Origin: an uncultured Lachnospiraceae bacterium | GTDB lineage: Bacteria; Bacillota; Clostridia; Lachnospirales; Lachnospiraceae | Length of the DNA stretch: 64,000 nucleotides | Assembly: GCA_910583605.1 (NCBI GenBank) | Contig: CAJTXN010000008.1 | Location: 36,799 to 100,798 of the forward strand | Reading direction: 5' to 3' | In this document: piece after piece, positions 62,571 to 64,000 of the stretch | How the letters are laid out: each line of letters starts with the position of its first letter | Position numbering within the stretch: position 1 is the stretch's first letter | Translations under genes and position numbers: made by a program | Notes under the pieces: model-generated | Told to the model about the DNA's origin: nothing | Databases searched by the model: none | Seen by the model: the letters and a program-made list of their open reading frames with translations, nothing else

Positions 62571-63902
62571 ATGGAATTTATTACAGGAGTAAACAGAAAA
62601 GAAACATTGGAAATCAGTGAACTCATAAGCGGCGGCTGGGAAGGAAAGACCGTTACGGTAAACGGTGCGGTTCATACCATCCGGGATATGGGAGATGTGG
62701 CATTTGTGGTGCTGAGGAAACGGGAAGGCTTGCTGCAGTGCGTATATGAAGCAGGAGTAACGGGATTTGACTTAAAAACTTTAAAGGAAAATGCAGCGGT
62801 TGAAGTAAAGGGAGAAGTGAATCGGGAAGAACGGGCTCCGGGCGGAATTGAAATACGTCTGAGGGAGATAAAGGTATTGACGGAGCCTGCGGCAGCTATG
62901 CCGATTCCCATCAGCAAATGGAAACTCACTTCTAATCTGGAAACCATACTGGATTTACGTCCGGTTTCGTTAAGAAATATCCGGGAAAGAGCAAAGTTTA
63001 AGATACAGGAGGGAATTATCCGGGGATTCCGGGATTTTCTCTATGGAGAAGGATTTACCGAAATTCATACACCTAAGATTGTATCCAGGGGGGCAGAAGG
63101 CGGCGCCAATATATTTAAGCTGGATTATTTTGGAAAAAAAGCGGAACTGGCGCAGAGCCCCCAGTTTTATAAGCAGACCATGGTAGGTGTTTATGACAGG
63201 GTATATGAGGCGGCTCCGGTATTTCGTGCGGAAAAACACAATACCAAGAGACATTTGAATGAATATACCAGTCTGGATTTTGAAATGGGGTATATTGACG
63301 GTTTTGAAGATGTAATGGCAATGGAAGCCGGTATGTTGCAGTATGTTATGAAACTTTTGGAAACAGAGTATGCAAAGGAATTAAAAATTCTGAATCTCAC
63401 TCTTCCGAAAACCGATAGAATACCGGCGGTCCGGTTTGATGAAGCAAAACAGAAGGTTTCTGAAAAATATAACCGTCCGATTCGGAACCCGTATGACCTG
63501 GAACCGGAAGAAGAACAGTTAATCAGCCGTTATTTTAAGGAAGAATGCGATGCGGATTTTGTATTTGTTACCCACTATCCGTCCAAAAAGAGGCCGTTTT
63601 ATGCCATGGATGACCCGGCGGATAACACATATACTTTAAGCTTTGACCTGCTGTTCCGGGGAATAGAAATAACAACCGGTGGACAAAGAATCCATGATTA
63701 TGATATGTTAAGAGAGAAGATAAAGGCAAGGGGAATGAGTGAAGAAGGAATGGAGCATTATCTGATGATATTTAAGCATGGTATGCCGCCTCACGGAGGA
63801 CTGGGAATCGGACTGGAACGACTGACCATGAAACTGGTGGGAGAAGACAACGTCCGTGAAACCACCCTTTTCCCAAGAGATCTTTCAAGATTGGAGCCGT
63901 AA
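62571..63902 (+). CDS. aspS: Archaeal-type aspartyl-tRNA synthetase (AspRS2, probably non-discriminating)
   Basis: A 443-residue class-II synthetase. An N-terminal OB-fold (about 20-110) is followed by LRNIRERAKFKIQEGIIRGF, motif 1 with GFTEIHTPKIVSRGAEGGAN, motif 2 AAPVFRAEKHNTKRHLNEY and motif 3 GLGIGLERLTMKL. This is the short archaeal form, lacking the bacterial insertion domain. With an Asn specifier in the T-box it likely charges Asp onto tRNA-Asn for amidation by GatCAB; no gat genes fit in the window. AAAGGAG precedes the start. The last codons lie in a tandem repeat. Confidence 0.92.
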   Translation: MEFITGVNRKETLEISELISGGWEGKTVTVNGAVHTIRDMGDVAFVVLRKREGLLQCVYEAGVTGFDLKTLKENAAVEVKGEVNREERAPGGIEIRLREIKVLTEPAAAMPIPISKWKLTSNLETILDLRPVSLRNIRERAKFKIQEGIIRGFRDFLYGEGFTEIHTPKIVSRGAEGGANIFKLDYFGKKAELAQSPQFYKQTMVGVYDRVYEAAPVFRAEKHNTKRHLNEYTSLDFEMGYIDGFEDVMAMEAGMLQYVMKLLETEYAKELKILNLTLPKTDRIPAVRFDEAKQKVSEKYNRPIRNPYDLEPEEEQLISRYFKEECDADFVFVTHYPSKKRPFYAMDDPADNTYTLSFDLLFRGIEITTGGQRIHDYDMLREKIKARGMSEEGMEHYLMIFKHGMPPHGGLGIGLERLTMKLVGEDNVRETTLFPRDLSRLEP

Positions 63903-64000
63903 AAATTTTAAAAGGATTGGACTTGAAAGATCTCTTGAGATTCTATCAAGATTGGAGCCGTAAAAATTTTAAAAGGATTGGACTTGAAAGATCTCTTGAG
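63885..64000 (+). repeat. 61-base tandem duplication with inverted repeats at window end
   Basis: The unit beginning TCAAGATTGGAGCCG at 63885 is repeated from 63946 and runs off the window. It includes the last codons and stop of aspS. CAAGAGATCTTTCAAG (63874-63889) is the exact inverse complement of CTTGAAAGATCTCTTG (63922-63937), which recurs at 63983-63998. Confidence 0.9.

Noticed and set aside
1..64000. CRISPR arrays, rRNA and tRNA genes, insertion sequences
   Set aside because: I saw no regularly spaced repeats, no tRNA cloverleaf with a TTCGA/TTCAA T-loop and no transposase motifs; a tRNAscan and ISfinder search would be decisive.

Overview
The window looks like chromosomal DNA from a low-to-mid GC Gram-positive Clostridia, most likely Lachnospiraceae. 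The reasons are strong AGGAGG-type ribosome sites, sigma-A promoters with 17-base spacers, a T-box leader, the cdaA-cdaR-glmM operon, a PPi-type phosphofructokinase, a Csp-like subtilase and an archaeal-type AspRS. This assignment is an inference; there is no rRNA or tRNA gene to confirm it. Nearly all genes lie on the + strand; the exception is one toxin-antitoxin pair. Layout: (1) 1-4.2 kb holds the end of a DUF5682 protein, a VWA protein, a SMI1/KNR4 protein, a decayed ABC-ATPase tail and a ParE/Phd toxin-antitoxin module. (2) 4.5-13.9 kb is a core region: two unknown membrane proteins, cdaA, cdaR, an HPr-like protein, glmM, a glycosyltransferase, galE and leuA, closed by a terminator. (3) 14.0-30.1 kb is a visibly more AT-rich, apparently single operon of 16 genes plus a possible 15-residue ORF. 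Three hand-counted 60-base lines gave 23-33% GC here against 37-48% in four flanking lines. It starts with a strong promoter followed by an intrinsic terminator in the leader. (4) 30.2-53.9 kb is a dTDP-rhamnose cell-surface polysaccharide locus with LicD, several glycosyltransferases, a flippase, rmlD/B/A/C, a Wzm/Wzt-type ABC exporter, a three-module glycosyltransferase, a WbdD-like methyltransferase-kinase, a polyprenyl-phosphate sugar transferase and an LCP ligase. (5) 54.0-64.0 kb carries HtrA, PFP, a ClpX-like ATPase, a subtilase, a YbjN protein, a thioesterase, a membrane protein and a T-box-controlled aspartyl-tRNA synthetase. The window ends inside a 61-base tandem repeat. The best candidate for an undescribed system is region 3. 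It combines an acyl carrier protein, a class-II aminoacyl-tRNA-synthetase-like ligase of the amino acid:carrier protein type, and a BtrH-like acyltransferase, which together suggest that an amino acid is activated, loaded on a carrier and passed to a small molecule. Alongside these are a rifampin-phosphotransferase-like three-part enzyme plus a free-standing copy of its middle domain, a radical SAM/SPASM enzyme, a nucleotidyltransferase, a nucleoside phosphorylase, an NDP kinase, a P-loop kinase, a pyruvyl transferase, a methyltransferase, a glycosyltransferase, a CYTH phosphatase and a three-gene ABC exporter. I infer a secreted, phosphorylated and aminoacylated sugar- or nucleoside-like product. 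Its structure cannot be read from the sequence.
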